Source: Chelativorans sp. ZYF759
Lineage (GTDB): Bacteria; Pseudomonadota; Alphaproteobacteria; Rhizobiales; Rhizobiaceae
DNA length: 61,132 nt
NCBI RefSeq assembly: GCF_012911015.1
Contig: NZ_WVVV01000008.1
Location: forward strand, 1-61,132
Reading direction: 5' to 3'
The position numbers were made by a program, and so were the translations under genes. Below are positions 41,981-50,465 of the stretch, one piece after another; the first letter of the stretch is position 1; the number at the start of each line of letters is the position of its first letter. Below the pieces are notes generated by a model that ran no database searches, was not told the DNA's origin, and saw only the letters and a list, made by a program, of their open reading frames with translations.

Positions 41981-43069
41981 TCAGCCATTGACGCCCTCTT
42001 CGGCAAGTGTCGGCGTATCCGGACGTGTGTTGAGGTTATATTTCATGATCCGGCCGTGCCGGCTGTTGCGATCGCCTTCCAGGCCGTAGACGGGGCCGTT
42101 CGGACCTGCCGATCTAGCCAGAAGCGCCTCGATCGCCGCTCGATCGGCATCATCCAGCGAGAATTTGAAGACTTCCAGCGTCTGGGGAAGATGCCGTGCG
42201 TAGCGCGCGCCCACGATGGCTGCCGCCACCTGCGGCTGGTCGAGCACCCAGCGCGTGGCGACCGACGAGAGCGAAACGCCATGCTTGTCGCCGATGTCCT
42301 TGAGCAGCGCCAGAAGTTCCTGAAAGAGGTCCCAGGAGCCGAACTCGTCGATGATCAGGCGATACTTGACCAGCGATCGGTTCTCGAAGGCAAAACCTGG
42401 ATCGGGCTTGCCATGCCAGTTCTCGGTCAGGAAACCGCCGGCCAGCGTGCCGTAGCACAGGATCTGCAGATTGTTGTTTCGTGTCCACGGCGCAAGCGCG
42501 CGCGAAGCGCGGCGGTCCAGCAGCGAGTATTGAATCTGCGTTGAGACGAGATCGGCCCCGGCTCCCATCAGGCGCTGCGTGTCCGGTATGTCCCAGTTCG
42601 TCACGCCGAGATTGCGGATCTTGCCCTTCTCCTTCAGCCGCGCCAGCTGCTCCATCGCGGCTTCGGGGCTGCCGACACTCGTGTCCCACCAGAAGAACTG
42701 CACGAGGTGCAGCTGGTCGATCTGCAGTCGCTTGAGCGAGCGGTCGACGATGGCTTCGATTTCATCGCCGCCGATCGTCCCGAGAAGCGCGAGATCCGGC
42801 ACCAGCTTCGTGTGCACCGTCACGCGGTCGGCGACCTCCGCGCCACGGCGGCGGCGCACATCGGCTATGAAGTAGCCGATCATTTCCTCCACGCCTTTGT
42901 ATATGTCGGCGCAGTCGAAGGTGGTGATCCCCGCGTCGAGGAAGGCCTCCATGTCCGCGATGGCGGCTGAAGGCTCGACCGCACCATGGTCCCCCGCCAG
43001 TTGCCAACCCCCCTTGATAACGCGTGAGATGGGATGGTCTGCCCGCAGGTCGGTGGTCTCGACGCTCAT
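41981..43069 (-). CDS. Aldo/keto reductase
   Basis: A 362-residue (beta/alpha)8 oxidoreductase. The Asp-Tyr pair is in TTFDCADIYKGVEEMIG, the Lys in VHTKLVPD and the His in QLHLVQFFW, giving the AKR tetrad in order. NLGVTNWDIPDTQRL and VATRWVLDQPQVAAAIVGAR are also present. It overlaps the upstream small gene by 4 bases and precedes the TRAP genes, so it probably acts on the imported compound or its product. The cofactor is presumably NADPH; the substrate is unknown. Confidence 0.9.
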   Translation of the reverse strand: MSVETTDLRADHPISRVIKGGWQLAGDHGAVEPSAAIADMEAFLDAGITTFDCADIYKGVEEMIGYFIADVRRRRGAEVADRVTVHTKLVPDLALLGTIGGDEIEAIVDRSLKRLQIDQLHLVQFFWWDTSVGSPEAAMEQLARLKEKGKIRNLGVTNWDIPDTQRLMGAGADLVSTQIQYSLLDRRASRALAPWTRNNNLQILCYGTLAGGFLTENWHGKPDPGFAFENRSLVKYRLIIDEFGSWDLFQELLALLKDIGDKHGVSLSSVATRWVLDQPQVAAAIVGARYARHLPQTLEVFKFSLDDADRAAIEALLARSAGPNGPVYGLEGDRNSRHGRIMKYNLNTRPDTPTLAEEGVNG

Positions 43070-43440
43070 GTCGAAGGCTCCTGTTTCTGCCAGTAGGGCG
43101 TGTCGCGTGCCTCCGGCAGACCGGTGGTCTCGGCATGCGTGAAATGGCGTTTCTCAAGGCGGGTGATCCGCAGGCGGCCGCCACAATGGGGATCGGGGCA
43201 GGCGACCTCGGCGTCGGTGCTCATCCAGTCGTGCGGGGAGGTGTCGCGCTGCTTGGCCGGGAGCAGCGGCAGGACTGCGGCAAGCGCATACATTGATATC
43301 CGCGTACCCACCTCGAAGACGAGGTTCTCGCCCTCGACGCGAAAGCTCTCACCTTCAACGTGACGGCAAACGGGCGTGCGCCCGTCGAGTACGGTTTCGA
43401 CTTTGAGATCGTAAAGCCAGAAGGCCCCGTTCTCCGCCAT
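43066..43440 (-). CDS. Small TIGR04076-like protein
   Basis: A 124-residue protein. The layout LYDLKVETVL...CRHVEGESFRVEG...ISMYALAAVLPLLPA...VACPDPHCGGRLRIT matches the general scheme of TIGR04076 proteins: a basic beta-rich N-terminus, a central hydrophobic helix with LLP, and a terminal CPDP block. The role of that family is not established. It is the first gene of the AKR-TRAP operon and overlaps the AKR gene by 4 bases. A metal- or cluster-binding role through the cysteines is possible. Confidence 0.6.
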   Translation of the reverse strand: MAENGAFWLYDLKVETVLDGRTPVCRHVEGESFRVEGENLVFEVGTRISMYALAAVLPLLPAKQRDTSPHDWMSTDAEVACPDPHCGGRLRITRLEKRHFTHAETTGLPEARDTPYWQKQEPST

Positions 43441-43481
43441 GTTCCCCTCCAGCTGGGCTTATGTGCCCTATTTCGCTGTGA

Positions 43482-43518
43482 TATGTGATATTTTATAATT
43501 CGACGCTTTTGAAGCGTC
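43482..43518. promoter_or_regulatory. Candidate GntR operator/promoter region
   Basis: The 114-base divergent gap holds an AT-rich stretch with a repeated GATAT (43482-43498) and a dyad GACGCTT-N3-AAGCGTC (43502-43518). Either could be the site for the adjacent GntR protein controlling itself and the AKR-TRAP operon. Confidence 0.45.
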
Positions 43519-43554
43519 AACGACTGGTGCTAGAAATAGTCAGAGGATCCAGCG

Positions 43555-44241
43555 ATGGGGGAAATCGTGCTTGACCGCATCGACCAGTCCAAGCTTCGCG
43601 AAAGCGTCTACGCGGCTCTGCATGCGGCTTTCACCCGGGGCGCCTACGCTCCAGCTGACGTTTTGAGCCTGCGTAGCCTCGCTGAACAGCTGGGCACGAG
43701 CATGACCCCCGTTCGTGAGGCGGTTCGCAGGCTCGTTGCCGAGGGCGCACTGGTCGACACCCCTTCGCGCACGCTGCAGGTGCCACCCTTCGATACGGAA
43801 AGGCTGACCGACCTGATGCGTGCGCGCATCGCGCTTGAGCCCATGCTGACGGAACTCGCCGTAGAGCGGATGACGGGCGAGACCGAGCAGTCCTTGGCTT
43901 CTATCCTGCAGGAGGGAACACTGCTTGGCGATCAGCCCGATCTCGAGCAGAACTACCGTTTCCATTTCACGCTCTACAAGGAGAGCCGGTCGCCGGTGAT
44001 CCTGCCGGTGGTTGAAGGCCTATGGCTACAATACGGCCCCTATCTGAAGCTGATGATCGCCAGGGCCGGTCCCGCCATCGGACGAGGCAACGACATTCAC
44101 GCCGAAATCCTTGACGCCGTGCGCCAGCGCGACGGTCGTGCAGCGGCGGCCGCCGTGACAAAGGACATACTCCGCAGCTTCGCCCTCGTGGAAGATGGCA
44201 AGCTCCACCTCGGCGAAGCCCTCGACCCCACAGGCTCCTGA
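43555..44241 (+). CDS. GntR-family transcriptional regulator (FCD type)
   Basis: A 228-residue regulator with an N-terminal winged helix (LSLRSLAEQLGTSMTPVREAVRRLVAEGAL) and a C-terminal FCD effector domain containing FHFTLYKES and HAEILDAVRQRD. FCD-type GntR proteins usually bind carboxylic acids, consistent with the divergent TRAP operon. An AGAGGAT site lies 8 bases before the ATG. Confidence 0.92.
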   Translation: MGEIVLDRIDQSKLRESVYAALHAAFTRGAYAPADVLSLRSLAEQLGTSMTPVREAVRRLVAEGALVDTPSRTLQVPPFDTERLTDLMRARIALEPMLTELAVERMTGETEQSLASILQEGTLLGDQPDLEQNYRFHFTLYKESRSPVILPVVEGLWLQYGPYLKLMIARAGPAIGRGNDIHAEILDAVRQRDGRAAAAAVTKDILRSFALVEDGKLHLGEALDPTGS

Positions 44242-44292
44242 AGCGAGACAGTTGGACGGAGGACGCGCGGCGAAGCGATATCGGCAGACTGA

Positions 44293-45084
44293 TCAGTCGA
44301 GCGTCACGGTCACGGGTTCCCCTGATCCCAGGAACGAGACCACTGGCGAGGGGAGGTTGCCGGATGACGTGGTGTAGCTGCCGCAACGCGAGATGAGGGC
44401 TCGCCGGTCGGTCTGGTGACCGTGATGGCGCCAGATCATTCGAGAGGCGTAGGGTTGATTATCCTTGCGCCAGGACACACCCATAGTGACCCCCCTTAGA
44501 AACAGGCGCTGATGCACCTCGAAGGGCATCAGCACCGTCTGGCCGAAGGTCGGCGCGTCGCCGCGCGTTCGCTCCGTGATGAAAATGCGGTTCCTGTAGA
44601 AGGCCGCCAGTCCGACATAACGTGACCTTTGCCGGATCCCGCTCTCGGCATCTTCTATCCGCTCAAGCGTGGTCACCACGACGTGGCCTTCTTCCTCGCG
44701 AAGATGTGCGCATGAGCACACGACATGGCCAGGCCACGAAAGGGACAAATGGTAGGTCTGATAAAAGCCCAGATATCTGCGCAGCGCCGAGAGGTCGCCC
44801 GGAAACGCGTCAAGCAGGGGATGACGCGGATCGGCGGGCGCGTGACCGGTAGCCAGTCGGCGCCGGAACTCCTCGGGGGGCGCCGTGAAATCGCCGGGCT
44901 CAAGACCGAAGGCGGACGCGATGCGCAGCAGGTTGTGCGGCGACGGACGCGCCTGCCCGTTTATGTAGCGATTGAATTGCTGCCGGTTCAGCCCGACCTC
45001 GCGACAGAAATCCGAAATCGAAACGCGCGTGCTGCAGGCATACTTGAGATTGGCATAAAATTTGTGACGGGCATGATGATCCAT
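44293..45084 (-). CDS. XRE-type HTH transcriptional regulator
   Basis: A 263-residue protein with an N-terminal HTH (SISDFCREVGLNRQQFNRYINGQARPSPHNLLRIASAFGL) and a long uncharacterised C-terminal domain (from about residue 95) containing LGFYQTYHLSLSWPGHVVCS and a YRNRIFITERTRGD strand. The C-terminal part is probably a ligand sensor. It is divergent from the Tat-exported peptide-binding protein gene, 105 bases apart, which suggests control of that gene. Confidence 0.82.
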   Translation of the reverse strand: MDHHARHKFYANLKYACSTRVSISDFCREVGLNRQQFNRYINGQARPSPHNLLRIASAFGLEPGDFTAPPEEFRRRLATGHAPADPRHPLLDAFPGDLSALRRYLGFYQTYHLSLSWPGHVVCSCAHLREEEGHVVVTTLERIEDAESGIRQRSRYVGLAAFYRNRIFITERTRGDAPTFGQTVLMPFEVHQRLFLRGVTMGVSWRKDNQPYASRMIWRHHGHQTDRRALISRCGSYTTSSGNLPSPVVSFLGSGEPVTVTLD

Positions 45085-45189
45085 GCCGATAGCGTAAAGC
45101 CGCGCAAGGACGCGTCAAGTCGCGAAATTGCGTAGCTTGGGGCATCGGTCATGATCTGCCGCAAAACAGCAGCCAAGGAGGGCGTCATC

Positions 45190-46761
45190 ATGATCGACCT
45201 ACGCAATGGATATCCCCGTTTGAACCTGTCCCGCAGAAGCTTCGTTCAAGGAAGCGCGGCGCTTGGCCTGGTGAGCGCAGCCGGCGGCCTCCTGGCCGGG
45301 CCGGCGCGCGCGGAGGAACCGAAGCGTGGCGGAAACCTGCGCATGGGGATCGGCGGTGGTGCATCGGCCGACACGTTGGACCCGGCGATGGCCACAGCGA
45401 CAGTGGCATTCGTGATCGCGCATTGCTGGGGCGATACGCTGGTTGAATCGGATCCCGAGACCGGTGAGGCGGTACCTTCGCTCGCCGAATCCTGGACTCC
45501 ATCGCCCGATGCCACGCAATGGACCTTCAAGATCCGTCAGGGCGTGGAATTCCACGATGGATCGCCGATGACGGCAGCAGACGTCGTCGAGACGATCCGT
45601 CGCCATTCCGACAGCGAATCCCAGTCGGGTGCGCTCGGACTTCTGGGCTCCGTCGTTAGCGTCGAGGAGGTCGCGGGCGATGTTGTTGTTACCCTGAGTG
45701 AAGGCAGTGCCGACCTCCCGCTGGTGCTGTCGGACTACCACATCCAGATTCAGCCCAATGGCGGAAAAGACGATCCGATGGCCGCGATCGGCACGGGTCC
45801 CTACAAGCTGGTGAGCTTTGAACCCGGCATCCGAGCGACATTCGAGAAGAACGAAAACGACTGGCGCGATGACCGCGGCTTTGTCGACAGCGTCGAGCTC
45901 ATCGTCATGAACGACGCGACCGCACGCGTCAGCGCGATCACCTCCGGCCAGGTTGATTTCATCAACACCGTCGATCCCAAGACAGTGGCGCTCCTGGAGC
46001 GTGCGCCGAACGTCGAGATCCTGCAGACATCGGGCAAGGGCTTCTACTCCTTCCTCATGCACTGCAATACCGCGCCCTTCGACAACAACGATCTCAGGCT
46101 GGCGCTGAAATACGCCATCGACCGCGAGGCAATCCTGAATCAGGTCGTCGGCGGGTTCGGTACGCTAGGCAACGATTTCCCGGTCAACGACAATTATGCA
46201 CTCGCTCCGGAGATCGAGCAGCGCGAATACGATCCCGACAAGGCCGCCTTCCACTTTAGGGAATCGGGCCATGAAGGTCCGATTCTGCTGCGTACCGCCG
46301 AGACAGCCTTCCCTGGGGCCGTCGATGCCGCGCAGATCTTCCAGCAAAGCGCCGCCGCAGCGGGCATCGAGATCGACGTGCGCCGCGAGCCAAACGACGG
46401 TTACTGGTCGGAAGTCTGGAACGTTCAGCCCTTCTGCGCCTCCTATTGGGGTGGTCGTCCCACCCAGGATACACGCTACGCGACCTCCTATGTTTCGGAT
46501 GCGGAATGGAACGACACCCGCTTCATGAGGTCGGATTTCGACGCCATGGCCGCCCAGGCTCGCGCCGAGCTCGACGAGGACAAGCGGCGCGCGCTCTACC
46601 GCGACATGGCATTGATGGTGCGTGACGAGGGCGGTCTGATTCTGCCGGTCTTCAACGACTTCGTGAACGCGTCCTCGGCAAGGCTCAGGGGCTTCGTCCA
46701 CGACATCGGCAACGACATCTCGAACGGACGTATCGCAAGCAGGGTCTGGCTCGACGCCTGA
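45190..46761 (+). CDS. Orphan peptide-type substrate-binding protein with Tat signal
   Basis: A 523-residue SBP_bac_5 protein. The twin-arginine signal SRRSFVQGSAALGLVSAAGG (Arg15-Arg16) is cleaved near PARAEE, followed by KRGGNLRMGIGGGASADTLDPAMATATVA. WTFKIRQGVEFHDGSPMTAADVVETI is the family block. An AAGGAGG site supports the ATG at 45190. No permease or ATPase gene is adjacent, so it must share a transporter encoded elsewhere or act as a sensor or scavenger. A CocE-type hydrolase gene follows 82 bases later. Confidence 0.9.
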   Translation: MIDLRNGYPRLNLSRRSFVQGSAALGLVSAAGGLLAGPARAEEPKRGGNLRMGIGGGASADTLDPAMATATVAFVIAHCWGDTLVESDPETGEAVPSLAESWTPSPDATQWTFKIRQGVEFHDGSPMTAADVVETIRRHSDSESQSGALGLLGSVVSVEEVAGDVVVTLSEGSADLPLVLSDYHIQIQPNGGKDDPMAAIGTGPYKLVSFEPGIRATFEKNENDWRDDRGFVDSVELIVMNDATARVSAITSGQVDFINTVDPKTVALLERAPNVEILQTSGKGFYSFLMHCNTAPFDNNDLRLALKYAIDREAILNQVVGGFGTLGNDFPVNDNYALAPEIEQREYDPDKAAFHFRESGHEGPILLRTAETAFPGAVDAAQIFQQSAAAAGIEIDVRREPNDGYWSEVWNVQPFCASYWGGRPTQDTRYATSYVSDAEWNDTRFMRSDFDAMAAQARAELDEDKRRALYRDMALMVRDEGGLILPVFNDFVNASSARLRGFVHDIGNDISNGRIASRVWLDA

Positions 46762-46843
46762 CGCTCCCCTGGGCGAATCCGAAATCCTTGATCCGTGGCG
46801 GCGACCACCGCCGCGGACCTCTCCTTCTACATATGAGCGTACA

Positions 46844-48838
46844 ATGACTGAACGCAGCTTCCGCGTCATCGAGAACGAATGGATTCGGCTGGCCGACGGT
46901 ACACGTCTGGCCGCGCGCATCTGGATGCCGGATGGAGCCGAGGTCGAGACCGTGCCGGCTGTGCTCGAGTTTCTGCCCTACCGAAAGCGCAATGGCACCG
47001 CCCCGCGCGACGAATCCACCTATCCCGCTTTCGCGGCCGCCGGCATCGCGGGCGTGCGGGTGGATATTCGCGGCTCTGGCGAATCCGAAGGCGTCATCGA
47101 CGGGGAGTACACGCCGCGTGAATTGTCCGACACGGTGGAGGTCATCGAATGGATCGCCAGCCGACCCTGGTCCAACGGCAATGTCGGCATGATGGGAATC
47201 TCTTGGGGCGGCTTCAACTGTCTGCAGGTTGCCGCGCTCAAGCCGCCCGCGCTGAAGGCCGTCATCTCGATCGCTTCGACTGTCGATCGCTACAATGACG
47301 ACATCCACTACAAGAACGGCACGCACCTCTCGGCGCAATTGTCCTGGGCGGCGACAATGCTCGCTTATCAGTCGCGTCCGCCAGATCCCGAAATCGTCGG
47401 CGACGCATGGAAGGAGATGTGGCTTGAACGCCTGGAGCATGAGCCCTTCTTCATGGCAGACTGGCTGTCCCACCAGCGTCGCGACGCCTTCTGGGAACAA
47501 GGCTCTATCTGTGAGGACTTTGACGCGTTTCCCGTGCCGGCCCTCGTAATTGCCGGCTGGGCAGACGGTTACCGCAATACGCCGCTGAAGGCCGTGGAGG
47601 GCATGCCCGACAAGGCCAAGGCGCTGGTCGGTCCCTGGGTGCACAAATATCCACATTTCGCCTATCCCAAGCCGCGGGCCGATTTTCTGGGCGAAGCGAT
47701 CGCATGGTGGGGCCGCTGGCTGCGAAACGACGACAATGGCGCGGAAAGTCTCCCACAGATGCGTGCCTTTATTCTGGACGGGCCGCGCCCCGCGCTCTGG
47801 CGTGAGAGCGACCCGGGCTACTGGATCGCCAAGGACCAGTGGACACCACCGCAGGAACGGAATCTGCGTCTCGACGAGGCGGGCAGGCTGAGCGAATCGC
47901 CGAGCACGCCCTTCGCCGGCACAATGCGACTTCGGTCACCGCTTGATACGGGCGTGGCGGCAGGTGAGTGGTTCACGAGCAAGCCGGATGCGGAACTGGC
48001 GGGTGACCAGCGCATCGACGACGCTGGCTCCTTGGTTTTCGACAGCGCGCCGCTAGAGGAAGAATGTGTCCTTCTCGGACAGCCGCGATTGTCCGTCCGC
48101 CTGACGAGCGATGCGCCGCAGGGCAATCTCTGCGCGCGCATTGTAGACTTGCATCCCGACGGCACGGCAACCCGAATCTGCTTCGGGGTGCTCAATCTCG
48201 CCCACCGGCATTCGAATGCTGATCCGCAACCGATGGCGCCAGGCGAGCCGACCGAGATCGAAATGACGCTTGATGCCTGCGGCTATCGCATTGCACCGGG
48301 ACACCGTATGCGCCTTGCGCTTTCCAGCGCCTATTGGCCGACGATCCTGCCACCGCCCTGTGATGCCGGTCTGGACATCGAACTCGCCTCCCTGCGTTTG
48401 GCGCTCCCGCTGCTGGGTGATCACCGCCGCATACAGGTCGCCCAACCGGCCGTGGCCGACCCCCTGCCAAGGTACGAGACGCTGGTGGACGGCAGCGGTG
48501 GACGCCGCGTCGAACGTGATCTCGTTTCGGGCGTGACCGCCTACAAGGTTTTCGAGGATACCGGACTCAACCGGCATCCCGGAAATGGGCTTGCGAGCCG
48601 CGATACCCGCGAGGAGACATGGTCGATCCTCGCGAACGATCCGCTCTCCATGACCGGTGAGGCGAGATGGACCTGCCACGCGCAACGGGCCGGCTGGGAA
48701 GCCAGCACGCATTGTATCTCCACACTCGCCTGTACCGAGACGGAATGGGTGATCTCGGCCACTGTCGAGGCCTTCCACAATGGCAAGAGCGTCTTCACCC
48801 GCACGCGGTCAGAGCGGATCGCCCGGGACCTTATGTAA
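46844..48838 (+). CDS. CocE/NonD family hydrolase (X-Pro peptidase S15 fold)
   Basis: A 664-residue alpha/beta hydrolase. The catalytic triad is visible: Ser120 in GISWGG, Asp241 in AGWADGY and His267 in GPWVHKYP. The C-terminal beta-jelly-roll PepX_C domain (from about 380) has LTSDAPQGNLCARIVDLHPDG. Relatives cleave esters, amides or acyl-peptides, for example cocaine esterase and glutaryl-7-ACA acylase. No signal peptide is seen, so it is cytoplasmic and may process what the preceding binding protein delivers. Confidence 0.9.
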   Translation: MTERSFRVIENEWIRLADGTRLAARIWMPDGAEVETVPAVLEFLPYRKRNGTAPRDESTYPAFAAAGIAGVRVDIRGSGESEGVIDGEYTPRELSDTVEVIEWIASRPWSNGNVGMMGISWGGFNCLQVAALKPPALKAVISIASTVDRYNDDIHYKNGTHLSAQLSWAATMLAYQSRPPDPEIVGDAWKEMWLERLEHEPFFMADWLSHQRRDAFWEQGSICEDFDAFPVPALVIAGWADGYRNTPLKAVEGMPDKAKALVGPWVHKYPHFAYPKPRADFLGEAIAWWGRWLRNDDNGAESLPQMRAFILDGPRPALWRESDPGYWIAKDQWTPPQERNLRLDEAGRLSESPSTPFAGTMRLRSPLDTGVAAGEWFTSKPDAELAGDQRIDDAGSLVFDSAPLEEECVLLGQPRLSVRLTSDAPQGNLCARIVDLHPDGTATRICFGVLNLAHRHSNADPQPMAPGEPTEIEMTLDACGYRIAPGHRMRLALSSAYWPTILPPPCDAGLDIELASLRLALPLLGDHRRIQVAQPAVADPLPRYETLVDGSGGRRVERDLVSGVTAYKVFEDTGLNRHPGNGLASRDTREETWSILANDPLSMTGEARWTCHAQRAGWEASTHCISTLACTETEWVISATVEAFHNGKSVFTRTRSERIARDLM

Positions 48839-49040
48839 GGACGCCGGCTGACGCGGCCGCAGCCAAGCGGCCAGCGCGCGCGATCGGAACCCTGCGCGAC
48901 CCGAACCAGCCTGAGATACGAACGATGGCGGAGGGATCTGGCATGCTTTCGAACTTGAATCCAAGCCGGTGACTGCCCGCCGGCCGGTCCGGCTTCCCTG
49001 CGAAGGCATTGAGCGAAGCGAAACTGCCGTCAGCGGTATG
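48839..49040. other. Gene-free chromosomal flank left of the island
   Basis: No convincing coding sequence is seen. The stretch immediately after the hydrolase stop is GC-rich with short CGGCC/GGCCG complementarities but no clear terminator. It should represent the sequence that followed the tRNA-Ser gene before the island inserted. Confidence 0.4.
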
Positions 49041-49056
49041 ATGGCGGAGAGAGAGG
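49041..49056. repeat. Left attachment site (tRNA-Ser 3' fragment)
   Basis: ATGGCGGAGAGAGAGG is identical to 60569-60584, where it covers the CCA, discriminator, 3' acceptor strand and end of the T-arm of tRNA-Ser on the minus strand. Flanking bases differ on both sides, so the repeat core is exactly 16 bp. Confidence 0.85.
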
Positions 49057-49173
49057 CCGTTTCGGCATCCGGTAAGCATTTGAAAACAAACAGGAATTCC
49101 GTTTGATTGCAGCGACTTAGGCCAAATCGGCTCCACGCCAATGCACGCCGAAAAACGCCAATGCCCGTCCTCA

Positions 49174-49197
49174 ACGTGTATGTGGACGTGTATGTGG
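49174..49197. repeat. Tandem 12-bp candidate integrase arm sites (left)
   Basis: Two perfect, directly adjacent copies of ACGTGTATGTGG. The first 11 bases recur at 60492-60502 next to the right attachment site. Repeats shared by both ends of an integrating element, close to but outside the core, are the expected layout of arm-type Int sites. Upstream, ACGCCAATGC also occurs twice (49135 and 49155), 20 bases apart. Confidence 0.6.
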
Positions 49198-49209
49198 AAA
49201 ATGCGCTAA

Positions 49210-49240
49210 GGGTTCGAATGCGGAAACGGGATTCGAACCC
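49210..49240 (+). promoter_or_regulatory. Inverted repeat abutting the integrase start codon
   Basis: Perfect 10-bp arms GGGTTCGAAT and ATTCGAACCC with an 11-base loop end exactly one base before the integrase ATG. There is no Shine-Dalgarno sequence in the usual place. The arm sequence matches the conserved tRNA T-arm (GGTTCGAATCC). It could be a translational or transcriptional control point for int. Confidence 0.55.
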
Positions 49241-50407
49241 ATGCCCAAGACCCTCTCAGCCAAGGAAGTGGAAGCCCTGGACAGCGATGGGATGCACCGC
49301 GTTGACGTGGGCCTCTATCTGCAAATCCGCGACGAAGGCAAGACCCGCTCGTGGCTTCTCCGCTATCGCTACCGGGGCAAGCCCAAATGGATGGGCCTCG
49401 GTCCCGCACGCCTCATCACCGTAACAGAAGCCAAGCGGAAAGCACTGGCCGGCCAGCGGCTCCTCCTTGACGGGATCGATCCCGCAAAGGCCAGACGCGA
49501 GGAGCGCCGCGCCAACGCCTTGACCTTTGCCGAATGTGCCGAGCGCTACATCAAGGCCCACAAGGCCGGCTGGCGAAACGACAAGCACATAGCGCAGTGG
49601 CAATCGACGCTGGACACCTATGCGGGGCCGATCATCGGCAAGCTCCTCGTGGACGAGGTGGACACGGACCACATCCTCAAGGTGCTGGAGCCGATCTGGA
49701 CCACCAAGACCGAGACGGCCACGCGGGTTCGGGGACGCATTGAACGCGTGCTTGATTGGGCTGGGGCCTCAGGCATGAGGGAGGGCGAAAATCCCGCGCG
49801 CTGGAAAGGCAACCTCATCCATCATCTCCCTGCCGCCGCCAAGGTCCAGAAGTCCGGCAACCATGCGATGGTGGCCTATGCGGACGTGCCGGCTGTCATG
49901 CGCGATCTGGCCAAGATGGACTCCGCCTCGGCACGAGCCTTGCGCTTCACCATCCTCACGGCCGCGCGGACCGGGGAGGTGTTGGGCGCCACATGGGATG
50001 AGGTGGACCTCAAGGCGAAGGTGTGGACCGTTCCGGCTGAGCGCATGAAAGCCGGCAAGGCTCATCGTGTGACACTATCGGATGCGGCCGTGGCGGTGCT
50101 CAACGAGATGCCCATTGTGGGCGCACGCGCCCACAATGCCCGCATATTCCCCTTGTCCAACATGGCCATGCTGCAATGTGTGCGCGGCCTCAGAGACGGC
50201 GCGACCGTCCACGGCTTCCGGGCCTCGTTCTCGACATGGGCCAATGAGACCACCGAGCACCCACGCGAGATTGTGGAGGCATCGCTGGCCCATACAGTTG
50301 GGGACGCGGTGGAGCGGGCCTATCGGCGCGGGGATTATCTGGCGAAGCGGCGGGCCTTGATGGACGATTGGGCAGCGTATCTCGCCAAGGTGCGTAGCGC
50401 CGGGTAG
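49241..50407 (+). CDS. int: P4-type tyrosine integrase
   Basis: A 388-residue site-specific recombinase. The N-terminal DUF4102-like arm-binding domain (VDVGLYLQIRDEGKTRSWLL, RYRGKPKWMGLG) is followed by a SAM-like core-binding domain (about 95-180) and the catalytic domain with Arg243 (AARTGEVLG), His324-x-x-Arg327 (HGFRASF), His351 and nucleophile Tyr361. It lies beside the left attachment site, as expected for an element integrated in a tRNA gene. All catalytic residues are present, so it may still be active. Confidence 0.96.
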   Translation: MPKTLSAKEVEALDSDGMHRVDVGLYLQIRDEGKTRSWLLRYRYRGKPKWMGLGPARLITVTEAKRKALAGQRLLLDGIDPAKARREERRANALTFAECAERYIKAHKAGWRNDKHIAQWQSTLDTYAGPIIGKLLVDEVDTDHILKVLEPIWTTKTETATRVRGRIERVLDWAGASGMREGENPARWKGNLIHHLPAAAKVQKSGNHAMVAYADVPAVMRDLAKMDSASARALRFTILTAARTGEVLGATWDEVDLKAKVWTVPAERMKAGKAHRVTLSDAAVAVLNEMPIVGARAHNARIFPLSNMAMLQCVRGLRDGATVHGFRASFSTWANETTEHPREIVEASLAHTVGDAVERAYRRGDYLAKRRALMDDWAAYLAKVRSAG

Positions 50408-50465
50408 CTCCAATCCGATCTTTCCAGTCCATCGAAATTTAGAACATGACCGGCAACCTCGGTGC

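Noticed and set aside
43502..43518. The GACGCTT dyad read as a terminator of the small TIGR04076-like gene
   Set aside because: It lies upstream, not downstream, of that gene, so a regulatory role is more likely.
46762..46843. Partial GGCGG/CCGCC dyad between the Tat SBP and hydrolase genes read as a terminator
   Set aside because: The stem is broken and there is no T tract; the two genes may be co-transcribed.
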